This document shows, piece by piece, positions 1 to 11,019 of a stretch of DNA of 21,901 nt. The stretch is from contig MU401853.1 of assembly GCA_022579005.1 (NCBI GenBank), positions 1-21,901 of the forward strand, in the 5' to 3' direction. The stretch comes from Poronia punctata (taxonomy: Eukaryota > Ascomycota > Sordariomycetes > Xylariales > Xylariaceae). The translations under genes were made by a program, and so were the position numbers. The notes under the pieces were generated by a model, which had not been told where the DNA came from, searched no databases, and saw nothing but the letters and a program-made list of their open reading frames with translations. Position 1 is the first letter of the stretch, and each line of letters begins with the position of its first letter.

Positions 1-110
1 TTATTAATTTTTAAAGCGTTAAATTTTTTAAAAAGTAAACTAAAAGTAAAAATAATGCTTTTATTTTTTAGCTTTAATAATAATTAAAAATCCGCTTTCT
101 TTTTTACGTT
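1..110 (-). pseudogene. Start of copia reverse transcriptase remnant, left copy (cut by window)
   Basis: The minus-strand frame near 99-1 reads KADF, a stop, then LLLKLKNKSIIFTFSLLFKK. This corresponds to the segment just before the RT fingers in fungal copia polyproteins, an (E)ADF-x-L-x-x-KLR-type start. It matches 18998-19095 in the right copy base for base apart from RIP-type changes. The rest of RT lies outside the window. Confidence 0.6.
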
Positions 111-749
111 TAAGTACGTTTTTAGTATTATTATATACTTAAATTATACTATTAAAAAATACTATAATATAATAATTATCGTTTTGCTTTTTTTTAGTTT
201 TTTATAAAAGCAGCAAATAACTACTAAAGTAGTAAAAGGTTATAAGTCCTTTACTTTTACTAAAGGTATATTTTAATTTGCACTTGCTTTATAGTTAGTT
301 TAGTTTATATTTGCTAAAAATTTGTTTGCGCGTTAATATAGTTTTACTTATATATAACAAAACTTTATTAATTTATTAACTATATTAACAATAACGTTTT
401 TATTTTTAATTGCTTAAACTTTAAAAAAACTATTTTATTTTTGCTTTTTTTGCTAAACAAAAACTTTACTTTATAAAAAAAAAGTAAAAACAAAAAGTAA
501 ATTAAAGCTATTTTAAGTATTAAGCGCATATAATACGTTTACTTTTACTTTTTTATTTTAAATAGCTTTTATAGCCTTTTAAATAGCTTTTATATGCTAA
601 ATAATTTTAAGTAACAGTAGTAAATTATAATTAATTTGTAAATAAGTACTAAATACTAACAAGGTAAGTACTAAACTGTTAGGTTTTATAGTATTATTAA
701 AAGCTTTTACTACTATTTACAAAATTAATTTGTTATTGTTTTAGTAGCT

Positions 750-1130
750 AATCTCTTTTTTAATTATATTAAAAACGCAGCATAAAAAAGCATATACGCA
801 TTTAATCTTGCTAAGTGCCTAATATACTTTAATAAGCATTTCTTTATATATAATTTCTATAATCCTAGCACTAGTTTAAAACTCTTTTAAAGCAAAATTA
901 GTACTAAAGTTATATACTATATAATTAAACAATTTTTAATAAACATTAATCTAACACTTACAAAGTACATTTTACGCTTTATATGCTTTTATTATTTAAA
1001 TAAAAGTTGCAGCTTAAAATAACATAGCTAAATTAATAACATAAAAAACCTGTTTTTTATTAATTTAAACTATATTAACAATAACCTTATAGTTAAATTT
1101 ATAATTATTTTTTAAAGTAAATTTAAAGCG
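750..1130 (-). pseudogene. Ty1/copia integrase catalytic-core remnant, left copy
   Basis: One minus-strand frame reads, with stops, RFKFTLKNNYKFNYKVIVNIV near 1130-1070, then INKKQVFYVINLAM, TNFALKEF, and near the end SKIKCVYAFLCCVF. Residue order matches the core of fungal Ty1/copia integrases: a first Asp in the VIVD-like strand, a second acidic region before the N-F-x-x-x-EF segment, and a final G-K-x-E-R-Y/x-H-x-P-L-R-R helix. Differences are RIP type: Asp and Glu read as Asn and Lys, His as Tyr, Arg as Cys, Gln and Trp as stop. The third catalytic Glu reads as Lys, so even without the stops this would be inactive. Its partner is 17974-18353 in the right copy. I count this as a strong family match from memory, not a computed alignment. 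Confidence 0.8.
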
Positions 1131-1940
1131 TTTAAGCGCTAAGTTATACGTTTAGCAATAATAGCAAAATTCTTAAATTTTTTTTAAAATAAAATAATTT
1201 ACTTTATAACTTGCTATAGTTAACATTTACTTTAGTTTTGCTGCTTTAAAGTGCTTAAATTGTTTATAAAGCTAGTATAACTTAGTTTTAATAAAATATA
1301 TAGTTATTTTACTAAAGTGCATATTAAAAAACAAATATTCTTATTTATAAATAACTAGTATTGTATTACTATTGCTTTAAATAATAACATCTTTAGTGTT
1401 GTTAAAATAAGCACTAACGCAATTAGCGTTGCGTAGTAAAAACAAAAAAAAGGTAAGTATATTTAAAACGTAATATATAGTCGTTTTAAAAAGGTTTTAT
1501 ATTTAAATTGTGCTAATACTTTTAATAATACTGCCGCTACTAAATTTAATATAAACTTTGCTTAGTTTTTATATTATATTTGCTTTTAAATTTAAGCATA
1601 AGTACGCTTTTAATTACGCTTTTTTAACTATTAAATAGTTAAAAGCACCTATATCTTATAATTTGCCTTAGTATTCTACTTTATATAGATCTCTTAAAAT
1701 AAATTAATTTGCTAGCATTTTAGCTTTAAATTACTATACATTCTTGCTTATAACGCAATATATATATATAGCGTCTATTAAAAATTAAGTAAATTTTTCT
1801 ACTGTTTTATTGTTAATTTTATCCTGTTTATAGTCTAAATTTAAAACAATTTTAAAAATATTTTCTATATTTATTAAATATTAAAAAAATATTTTAATAT
1901 TTAGTTTATAGCTATAAATTATTTTATATATAGTAAAAAA

Positions 1941-2159
1941 CTAACGTTTTATTTTACGTCGTTTTTTAATTAAATAATTAGTTAAAAAATAACTATTTTT
2001 TCTATATATAAAATACTTATACTTTTGCTTTAATAAGTTTAATTTACTTTTAAAACTAAAGCAATATAGTATTAAATTGTCTTTATTATAACTATAATTA
2101 TTATACTTATAATTTATATAAAACGTAATGCTACCTTTACTATTATTTGCTACTTGCAA
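1941..2159 (-). pseudogene. 72-codon spared open frame in the copia polyprotein (protease-integrase linker, likely)
   Basis: This is the longest open frame in the window: TTG at 2159, stop TAG at 1941, sense-strand of the left copia copy. It is a chance gap between RIP-made stops rather than a gene, with no ATG and no sign of a separate transcript. The protein is rich in K, N, Y and I, which are the residues RIP creates from E, D, H and T/V. It contains GSITFYINYKY, then LILYCFSFKSKLNLL, then a basic end (KKRRKIKR). The middle stretch resembles the hydrophobic NVL-x-P-x-L-x-x-NLLS segment that follows protease in copia polyproteins, and its position about 800 bases before integrase fits. In the right copy the same stretch (about 16953-17163) has a TAA straight after TTG and is several bases shorter, so it is closed and shifted there. 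Confidence 0.55.
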
Positions 2160-3946
2160 ACATGCTTAAAAGTTAAAAAACAAACCTTTAAACGTTAGCT
2201 TCTAGTAAATAAGTGCTATATTAAACTTAAATATACTTTTATATACGCATACTACGTTTATTACTAAGTAAATTTTACTTTAATATGCAGCGCTAAGTGC
2301 TTGCTAAGCTTTTATAATCTTGTTAATTATAAAGTTAAAAGCTTTTATAAAAATTTTATTTAAGTTCTTTTTGCAAATATTTTAGTACATAATTATTATT
2401 TAATTAATAAAGTATTAAAACTAATTTATAATATTATTAAAATGCAAATCTAACTTAAAATATATTTTTATTTATAACTTATTAAAGCTAATTTGCTATA
2501 TAAAGTACTACTTAGCACGTTTATTAAAGATTATTAAAAATATAGCTTAATATTAGTCCTTTATTATTTTAATTTAGCAGCACACATTAATAAAAATTTA
2601 TACTTTATTATATAATAAGTTATAAAGCTTACCTATATAATTCTAATCTTTTTGCTATATTTTTGCAAACATAGCAATCTTTTTAAAAATAAAAAAAATA
2701 TTATTTATTAAACGTATTAAAAGTAAATTATAAAGCAAAACATAGTTAAATTCTTATAAATTTAAGTATAAAGTTAAAACGTCTTTATATTTAATAGCTT
2801 AAGTAAAAGCAGCTTGCTATTAAAGCGTAACTAGCTTGCTAGCAAGTAAAAAATTTACTTACTATAAGCGCTTAAAAGTATATAAAGCATAAGTAGCCTA
2901 AGTAGCTTATAATGCTTAAAAAGTTAAAAAAAATTAAAAAGCAAATTAAGTGCTTTAAAAAGCTTAAAAAGCTTATAAAGCTTAAGCTTTCTAATTAGTT
3001 ACTAGTACTTTAAAATACGTTTTAAGTTTAAACGTATTTTAACTTATAATTTCTTTATTAATAAATATAAAAGTTAAACTAAGTTCTTATCCTTTAATTA
3101 AAAATATATAAAAAAAGTACTAAGCTTTGCTAATAGTTACGTTGCTATTTATAATAGCAAGCAACTTATTGCTTATTACATTATAGCTTTAAATTAAGCT
3201 ATAGTTAATACTTTTTTGCTATAGTACTAATAACAATAAATGTTATACTATACATACTATGTTATTAAAATACTAACGTATTTATTTTTTAAAATCTTTT
3301 TAAACAGCTTATAAAAAATCTTTACTATTAAGCTATATATGCATATACTTAGTTATTTTATATAAAACGTATATATTTAGCTTATTCTTTGCTAATATTT
3401 TAAAATTAAGTTCTTTTACGCCTTATCTTTTAAAAATAACATACTTTTTTAATAAATAAACAGCTATGCCTATTTTTTTAAAAATTTTAACCTAATTTAA
3501 ATTATTATTAAAAGCGTTTTTAAAGTAAAGTAGTATTAACTACTATACATGCTACAATTTTTAATACAATTAGTCTTTTAAATCCTCTTCTAAAAATAAA
3601 CCAAAGTTACACAATAATAATACTATTATAAATTAATGCTAATTAGTTTTTAAATTAGCTATAAGTTAAAAGTAATAAAAATGCTTACTATTTTTTATCT
3701 TATTAGTATATAACCTATAAAACGCTTACTATAATTTAGCATATGCTTTTCTTGCTTACTTTATTTTTCTAAGTAGTTATATAACAATTTAAATTAAATT
3801 TTCTATTTATTACTTACTTAAATATAGTAAGTTTTAAAAGCAATACAAAGCTAAAGCGACCTTAAATTAAATAAAAAGTAAATATAACAATAGTTTTTAT
3901 CTTTAAACCTTACTTTTTTATAGTTACTAATTTAACTACTAATTAG
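2160..3946 (-). pseudogene. Decayed gag / protease region of the left copia copy
   Basis: This is the stretch between the 5' LTR and the 72-codon open frame, where a Ty1/copia element carries gag, a zinc knuckle and protease. It aligns in inverted orientation with 15153 to about 16950. Every frame is broken by TAA and TAG at high density. I could not read a convincing CCHC knuckle or protease D-S/T-G motif. The bases next to the LTR (3919-3946) are nearly identical in both copies and should include the tRNA primer-binding site. The gag call rests on position in the element, not on recognised motifs. Confidence 0.5.
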
Positions 3947-4057
3947 TATTAGTCTAGCTAAAAGTTAATATAATTATAACACGTTACTATTTATAGTACT
4001 ATATTAACTTAATTAATAAAAAAAAAAAAGAAGTTATAAAAACTTTTTTTAACAAGT

Positions 4058-4065
4058 CTTATATA
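4058..4065 (-). promoter_or_regulatory. Candidate TATA box in the left LTR
   Basis: On the minus strand this reads TATATAAG, inside a conserved segment (TATAGCTATATAA) present in all three LTRs. It lies about 270 bases inside the LTR start, where a U3/R promoter element would be expected. In a background this AT-rich, TATA-like strings are common. Conservation among the three LTRs is the only real support, and relatedness alone could explain that. Confidence 0.4.
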
Positions 4066-4114
4066 GCTATAAAAGTCTACAGTTAATCAAAACTTATTAG
4101 TAATATAAAAAAAA

Positions 4115-4186
4115 TACGTACACCTTACGTATTTAATACGTAAAAAACGCATACTCTCTACATACCAGTTACGTACTATATACGTA
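4115..4186. promoter_or_regulatory. Cluster of five TACGTA palindromes in U3 of the left LTR
   Basis: TACGTA occurs at 4115-4120, 4126-4131, 4137-4142, 4170-4175 and 4181-4186: five exact palindromes in 72 bases. They sit upstream of the candidate TATA box in the sense of the element. The spacing of the first three is an even 11 bases. In the 5' LTR of the right copy only two remain (around 14918 and 14970), and in the 3' LTR none, consistent with decay. Such a cluster in U3 suggests binding sites for a transcription factor (bZIP sites often have an ACGT core), but that role is inference. Confidence 0.5.
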
Positions 4187-4335
4187 CACTACGCGTATAC
4201 TTCCCTAATAAAGTAAGTCTAACGCAATCCATAACAAATGTGTAAAAAACCAAATATCCATATTTATAAAATATTTGCGTTCTAATAGTCCTAATATGGT
4301 CAATAAGGTCAAGGGTATTAAAAGGGATTCTAACA

Positions 4336-4340
4336 ACTAA
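4336..4340. repeat. Candidate target-site duplication, right flank of the left copia copy (ACTAA)
   Basis: The 5 bases directly outside the left LTR edge. The sister copy has 5-bp duplications, so one is expected here. The matching copy would lie beyond the window start, so this cannot be confirmed. Confidence 0.35.
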
Positions 4341-7300
4341 TAAATATATTATATTATATTAATAAACTAGCTTAAAAGCATTTTATATAAATATTTGTTT
4401 TAGGTACTATATATTATATATTAGCAAGTATTCTTTTTAGTTAACTAAATATTTTAATATTGTTTTTTAGCTTGCTTTTAATATTTATCTTTAAAAGAGT
4501 TTAGCTATTTTAAAAAACTTTTATTATTTATTATTACTATTAGCGTATACTTGTTTTAGCTTTAGTTTATAATGTAAATATAAATTAAATTTTATAAGTG
4601 CTAAATAAAAGTGTACTACTAATAGTATATAGTAAAGTTTTTAATATTTAATAAAATTTAATTTATAAGCTAGGTTGCTAATCTTTTTTAATATTATAAA
4701 AAGTTAAACTTTTTATTATAACTATTTTTAATATAGTTCTTTTAGTAAATTATATTTTTTATATAGTTTTAAATATACTTTGTTTTTTATATTATATGTT
4801 TTATATTTTTTAGTCTTATAATATTATATTTTTATATTAGCAGCTATAAAATCCATTATAATCTAAGCTTTGCTTTAATATAGTAGTTTAGCAAGTTTAT
4901 AATTAATTATATTTTATAAAGCGTTTATAATAAAGATTAAATCTTATAGTTTAAATATTAAAACAACTTTATTAAAAAAGCGTTTAATTGTTTTTAATAA
5001 GCATTGTTTAAAATATATTAAAAAAGTATAATAATAAACGTTTATAAAATCTTTAACGCTAAGTAATAATAGTAAACAGCAATCTTTATATTTTAGTTTT
5101 TTAAAAAAACTGTTTTTTATTTAAAAATAATATATTATTAATTTAGCTAGTTTAGCAGTTATTTTTATAAATAATATTTTTTATAGCTATAAAATAAATT
5201 TTAAGTTTTTATTAAAAATTATATGTAATAATATACTTTATTTATATATTATTAATATTTTAATAATAACAAGTTTTTATTTTATAGCTATATATTTAAT
5301 GTTTTTAAATATAAAAATAGTTTTTTTGCTAAATTTGCAAGTAATAGTAAGTAAACAATTATATATACTATATTTTAGCATTTAATAAAAGCTTTTTATA
5401 ATAATGTTGTTAGCATTTATATAATAAAATTTATAGTAATTATATAGTATAGTATATTTAGTATTAGTATTAGTTTTATAAATTTTAATAGCTTGCTTTT
5501 ATTTATTTTATTAATAAAACATTATAAATAGTATGCAAAGTATTATTTAATATGTTTTATAAAGTTATATATATAATATTTTTATAGTATATTTACCATT
5601 TAGCAAAAGCTAAAATAATAAGTATTATTATAAGCTTTTTATAGTAAGTTTTAAACATAATTTTTAAAAATAATAAGTTATTTTAGTATTTTATATAAAG
5701 TATAGTATAAAAGGCCGTTTTTATACGTTAAAACTTAAAGCTTAGCTTAGTATTTAAGCTAATAGCTTAAAGTATTTTAGTAGTTTGTTTATTTTTTTAA
5801 TATTTATTAATAAGGTTTGTTTAAAAAAACTTTGCTTGCTAGATATTATAAACTAAAAATGCATATTTAAATATAATACTATCTAGTATATTAGTGTTTT
5901 TATTTGCTTTTTATCTTTATTCTTTTATTTAATACTAAGTTTACTTTTTTTAATATATAACAAACGTTTAGTTTATATTGCTTTATATAAATAAAAGCTT
6001 ATACTAAATAAAGGTTTATTTTAACAACATTTATTATTATAAAATTCATTTAGTTAACAATGCTTTTAACAGCTTTATAGTTTATTAAAACAGTAATAAA
6101 ATATTTATAAAACTATAATTAAAGTTTAAGTTGTTTGCAAATTTAAACAAAACATAATACTTTAAGTTTTATAGTATAGTATTATTTTTTAACTTTTATA
6201 AGTACTTTACTAAAGTATATAATAAATTATATATTGTTTATTAATATAAAGCCTTTTTTTATAGTTTTTTTAAGTAAAGAACTATAACTTTATAGCCTTT
6301 TTTAGCTAAAGCATTAATCTTTTAAAAAACTTATTTATTATAGTTTTAGTAAATTAAATAGTTTAATTTATATAGGTTATTTTATATAGTTTAAAAGCAT
6401 TTAATTTCCTAGCTTATTAGTTTAAAAGATTGTTTAAAAGTTTATTTTTTCTTGTTTATAATATTTCTTTTAGGATTTTTTTATTTGTTTGTCTTTTTAT
6501 TATTATTATTATCTTTTATTTTTATAAAGGGTTATTTTTTTAAAAAAACTAAAAAATATTTTTTTAACCTATATTATTATTTTAATATATATTTTTAAAT
6601 TACTTAAAGTTTAAAGCATTTTCATTTTTATATAGCTTTTACATAATATTTAATTATTGCTATGCTTAAGCTATTAACTTATAAACCTAGCAATTTAATA
6701 GTTAAATATTTGCAAAATAATTTAGTTAGCAATAGTGCAAGTCTTATGTTTTAAAACAGTTAAAGTATAGTTTTAAAGTATAAGTAATGTTTTTTTGCTA
6801 TATTGCTAAAAAAATAATATTGTTTATATATGCTTAGCAATATTTGCAATAATTCTATAATTTTTAGTTTGTAAATTTTTATTTATATACTAAACTATTT
6901 TTAAATCTTATAAGCGCAACGCTAAACACTTTTAGTTTTTTTAATAATATAACTACTATTTTGTTTTTATAATAAAAGTATACTAGTAATTAATAAAAGA
7001 GAAAAGGAGTATTTAGTATAGTTATAAATCTTTTACCTTTAAAATTTAATATAATATTTTCTTATGCTAGCATTAAATAAATATTTTAAATTATAATATT
7101 ATAAGGTTTATTACTACTTATTTTTTACTCTTGTTTTTAATAATTCTTTATATAATAAATATAAAATAACTAAATAAGCTTAGCTTATATATTTAATAAA
7201 GTTTCTTTTATTTATATAAGTTATTAAAAATGTTATTTAGTATTTTTTTAACGCTAAGTTTATATAATTTAGTGCGTTTTTGCTAGTGTTGCTATCTTTA

Positions 7301-8880
7301 AATAAAATTAACGCAGAGTTTCTTATTTTCTAGCATAAAAATAGTGCCTTTATTATACTATATATTATAAGTTTTTAAGATCTTTTTTAAGTTTTATAGC
7401 TACTTTTAAGTTTCTTTTAAAAATATATACGCTATTTCTTAATAAAATATATAGTATGTTTTTAACTTTAATAGGTCTTGTTTTTATATTTAGTGTTTTT
7501 TATAGTTATAAAAGCAATTTATAATTATTAAATAATAAAGTAGCCTATGCTTATTTAATGTTTTTTATTTTTATTTAAAAAAAGTAAAGTAAATTATTTA
7601 ATAAGTTAAACTTTTTTTTTTGCTCCTTTTTATTTTATTATAGCAATATATACTTAAAAACTAGTTTAATAAATTATTTTTATCTTATTAATATTACAAT
7701 TTTTAATAAATTTAACGCGCAGTTTTTTATATAAACAAATTAGTTTTTCTATATTGTTTATATATATAATATATTTTAGTAATTTATAGTTAAATATTAT
7801 GTTTATTAATTGCTTTTTTAAGATTATAAAGACATATTTTTTTTAGCTAAAATAATAGTTTATAAAGAGGTTTGTATATATAACTAATATAAGTAATGTA
7901 GTAAAAGGCAGTATTATGATATTTATTTAAATAATAACCTTTTTTTAAATAAAGTTAAACTTATAATAAATATTAATAAGTACTGCTATATTAGCTATAA
8001 ATTTACAATATAGCTAATGTTATAATATATTTAATATAATAGTATATTTGTTAAACTATAGTGTTTTAAGTAAAAAACATAGTTTAAGGTTATAATAAAG
8101 CTATACTATTATTTTTATATATATTTTTATATTAAACTTAGTTTACAATAAAATTAAAAAAGTTGCTTTTTTTTAGTTAAATTAAGTTTCTTATAATTTT
8201 ATAGCAAAAAGGTATAAAGACTTTTTATATTTAATACTATACTCTTGTTTTGTTTAAAAAACGTTAACTAACTATAATATTAAATGCTTTTAAGTTAGCA
8301 TATATAGTAAACCTATTTCTTTAGTTAAAAAATCTTGCTATAACTTTTATATATATATACTTTAAAAAGGCTTTTTATTTATAAACCTATATTAGTTTTA
8401 TGTTTATATATATTGTGTTTTTAGGCTATATTCCAGTATTTATTATATAAAAGACTTTATTATTTTTTATTTATTTTAAGAAAATGTGTAATTTAGCCTG
8501 TTTTATATTGTTAGCTATTAGTAGTTATAAAGGTTTTAGCAATAAAGTAGTTATAAAGTAATATTGCTAGCAATTTTAAAAACTAAGTATATTAAATACC
8601 TTTTGTTTAGTTAACTAAGTAAGTAACTAAGCTAGCTAAAAAAATAGAAAAGGTATAACTAGCTAAACTATAGCTAATAATTAGCGTAGGTTTAGCTTAT
8701 ATATAGTTTATATGCTTATAGTATAGCTAGTAAATCTTATAAGTAAGTGCTTTATTATATTGCCCTTTTTTAAAATTACTAATTTTTAGCAATTTTGTTA
8801 TTTATAAGTATATTTGCTAATTAAGCCCGCTTTTAATTTTATTTAATTAAATTATTTTTTATAGCTTATTACTATGCTTT
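4341..8880. other. Unassigned RIP-decayed block, no gene seen
   Basis: About 4.5 kb with no open frame of useful length on either strand. The plus strand is T-rich with more G than C (for example TTTGTTTT and TTTTTTAG runs). This differs from the gypsy block to its right, where C exceeds G, so I treat it as a different sequence. Short minus-strand stretches look like former coding sequence, for example around 7190-7390, where one frame has mostly RIP-explainable stops and includes GTIFMLENKKLC. I recognised no reverse transcriptase, integrase or transposase motif, and no terminal repeats. It could be another transposon, the far end of the gypsy element, or decayed single-copy DNA. Confidence 0.5.
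6995..7009 (+). other. Isolated purine tract, possible polypurine tract
   Basis: AAAAGAGAAAAGGAG is followed directly by TATTTAG. Uninterrupted A/G tracts with several G are rare here. A purine run abutting TG (or TA after RIP) is what precedes a 3' LTR in a plus-strand retroelement. No matching LTR partner was found, so this stays a candidate. Confidence 0.2.
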
Positions 8881-8882
8881 TG

Positions 8883-8938
8883 TTTATTTTTTTAGTTGTT
8901 ATTAATTTGCTTTATTTTTTTAGTTTTTATTAATTTGC
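8883..8938. repeat. 28-bp tandem duplication (two units)
   Basis: Units 8883-8910 and 8911-8938 are the same 28 bases apart from G at 8898 against T at 8926. A third, more diverged unit may follow to about 8966. Each unit is T7-AG-T-rich followed by ATTAATTTGC. On the minus strand it reads as an A-rich, lysine/asparagine/glutamine-like repeat. Confidence 0.75.
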
Positions 8939-8966
8939 TTTGTTTTTTTTAATTTTATAACTTTGT

Positions 8967-10320
8967 TTTTAAAATTTGTTTTTTAGTATTATTTATTTTA
9001 TTTAAGTTTTTGCTAAGCAGTTGCTATAATGCTGCCTTAAAAGCTTTTGTACTTTAATTTTATATACTTTTATATTTTTAATATAACTAGTTATTTTTAA
9101 ACTATACTATTTTAAACTTAAACTATAAACTTAGTAATAAAAAGCTAAAAACTATTTTTATGCTTAGTAAAAAGCTTTACTAGCACTATGTTTTAAATAT
9201 ATACTTTAACTTTTATATTTATTATTTTTACTAACTTAATAATACTAATTATGCTTTTTATAAAAGAAATTATATTAGTTACTACTTTATATATTTACTA
9301 CTTTATTAATTATAGTTTTTATTAATTATTAATTATATAATTTTCTTTTGCTTTAGTAAGTATAGCTTAAAAGATTATAATAAATATTACTTATATATAT
9401 ATTTATATATAAGTTATTTAGCAAAACTATTAAGCTAACTTTGCTAATAATAAAAAAGCTACTTTATTTAATAATATTATTATTTACGTTAGCTATTATA
9501 TATTTTGCTTAAAAAAAGCAAGTTTAGCTTTTTAGTAAATAGTTGCTTTTTAAAAAAGCTAGTTTCTTTGCTATAAAAAATAAAAACGTATGCTATATTA
9601 CTTTTTATTAAAAGTTAGTTTTTATTTAATTTTTATTAACTATTATTATTACTTTTTTTATTGTTTATATTTTTTATTAATTATTTACTAGCTTAGTTTC
9701 TAATATTTTATTAGTTTTTTATTAGCTAAAAAGCTTTTAGCTAGCAACTTTAATAATATTTTATAAAAACCTTAATTTTTTATACTTTCTTTTTATATTA
9801 AAATAGCTTTTTTAATAACTTTAACGCTTACTTATACTAGTTACGCATGCTTATTATAAAACTTATTAATAAAAAGCTAAACCTTTATAAATAATTTCCT
9901 TATAAAAGTTTTAAAACCTTTTTAAGTATTAATAAAGGTTTTTAAAAGCTTTTTATTTATAAAGTTATTTTAACTTTTATTACTACTTTTATTTATATTA
10001 GTTATTAAACTATACTACTAAATTTTAGCTAAAGCTATTTTAATACTATAATATAGTTTTTGCTTTTTTAGTTATTATTTAGCTTTTTTTTGCTAACCTT
10101 TTACTTTAATAATATAACTTATATTATTAGTAAGTTAGTTTAAAGGTGCTATAAGCTTTTTATATATAAGTCTTTAGTTTTTATAATACTATAGCTTAGT
10201 TAACTGCTTAATAATAGCTTACTATTTTTTATTAACTAAATTTTATACTTTTATAACTTTTAGTGCTTATATGCTAATATAATTATTTTATTTATTATTT
10301 TATATAATATAAACTTTTTT
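8967..10320. other. Gene-free stretch, probable 3' UTR and LTR side of the gypsy element
   Basis: No domain can be read here. The base bias (T-rich, more C than G on plus) matches the gypsy block to its right. The stretch lies just past the end of the gypsy polyprotein in its reading direction, so its 3' non-coding part and 3' LTR would be expected here. The 5' LTR is not in the window, so there is nothing to compare with and the LTR edges cannot be set. Confidence 0.4.
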
Positions 10321-10329
10321 AATTATATT

Positions 10330-10440
10330 TATATTAATTTAATAAATACCTTATATTTAATAAGTATTTAGCTAGCTTTTAAATATTATATTTTACTAGG
10401 TAGCCTTTTTATTTTACTAATTATTTTTATTTACTTTAGC
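10330..10440 (-). pseudogene. Chromodomain-like C-terminal remnant of the gypsy polyprotein
   Basis: On the minus strand 10422-10362 reads IISKIKRLPSKI, stop, YLKAS, stop, IL. This resembles the end of a chromodomain: a V-x-W-x-G-L-P-x-E-x-A-T-W-E core followed by an acidic helix. The LP pair is retained, the second Trp site is a stop, and acidic residues read as Lys. It lies about 600 bases after the integrase core, where chromoviruses carry this module to target heterochromatin. The match is short and the first aromatic cage residues are not readable. Confidence 0.5.
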
Positions 10441-11019
10441 TTTTTTAATATTAAATAATATTTTTATTGCTTATTTCTTTACTTATTTTTTAACTTAAGC
10501 AGCGCTATTTTGCTAGCAGGTTTTAGCTAGTTTATTTATAGCTTAAGCAATAATATAGAAAATATATTATAAACTTAAAAACAAATTTTAAGTAATTAAA
10601 TTTAGTATACTTAAGTTTTTACTTTTTTAAAAACTTTAACTTAAATATATATAAAAGCTAGTTTTTTCTTGCACTTAAACTTAAAATATATTATTAATAG
10701 CTTTGCTATATTATTTACTTAAAACCTTTTTAATATATAGTACTTATTATAATATTTTTATATTAACTTTATTACTTACTTTTAATACTTATAAACTATA
10801 TAGTATATAGCTTTTATTTACTATAGCTTTTCTTTTACTTTTTATATATTAAATTAAAGCTGCTTTAATATATATTTAATACTTTTTAAGTAATATTTAT
10901 ATAGTGCTTTAAATAATAAATAGCTTATAATAGCAAATTAGCTATTATTATATATAAACTTAGCTTTTGCTAATATTTTAACTTAGCTATTTAGCTTATT
11001 ATTATAAAAAGTATAAAAA

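Larger units (their letters stand above)
1..4335 (-). mobile_element. Ty1/copia-type LTR retrotransposon, left copy, truncated by window start
   Basis: A RIP-decayed LTR retrotransposon read on the minus strand. It begins with its 5' LTR at 4335 and runs leftward off the window. The whole stretch is an inverted copy of 14767 to about 19095. Matching anchors are the LTR edge (4300-4335 against 14767-14800), a KLF-rich low-complexity tract (2875-2990 against 16115-16215) and the first 60 bases of the window (against 19036-19095). Remnants of integrase and the start of reverse transcriptase are readable in the copia order, with integrase before RT. The 3' part (most of RT, RNase H and the 3' LTR) lies outside. 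This copy keeps more C and G, and more CA/TG, than the right copy, so it was less affected by RIP or inserted later. It encodes no working protein. Confidence 0.88.
3947..4335 (-). repeat. 5' LTR of the left copia copy (389 bp)
   Basis: Read on the minus strand, it starts TGTTAGAATCC at 4335 and ends CTAATA at 3947. The start keeps the canonical TG, and the end is the RIP form of CTAACA, so the original short inverted repeat was TGTTAG/CTAACA. It aligns along its length with 14767-15152 and 20631-21018. It is the least degraded sequence in the window and holds CpA, CpG and CC dinucleotides that the other two LTRs have lost. For example, its TGTTAG start reads TATTAA in both others. Confidence 0.9.

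Noticed and set aside
1941..2159. Independent host or small-protein gene
   Set aside because: It starts with TTG, lies in sense inside the copia body, has RIP-biased composition, and is broken in the sister copy.
7921..7947. YLNN-like string on the plus strand (possible second gypsy RT active site)
   Set aside because: The residues before it lack the F-G-L-x-N-A-P-x-T-F-Q segment, and those after it lack the following helix, unlike the true motif at 13019-13030. A chance match in AT-rich DNA.
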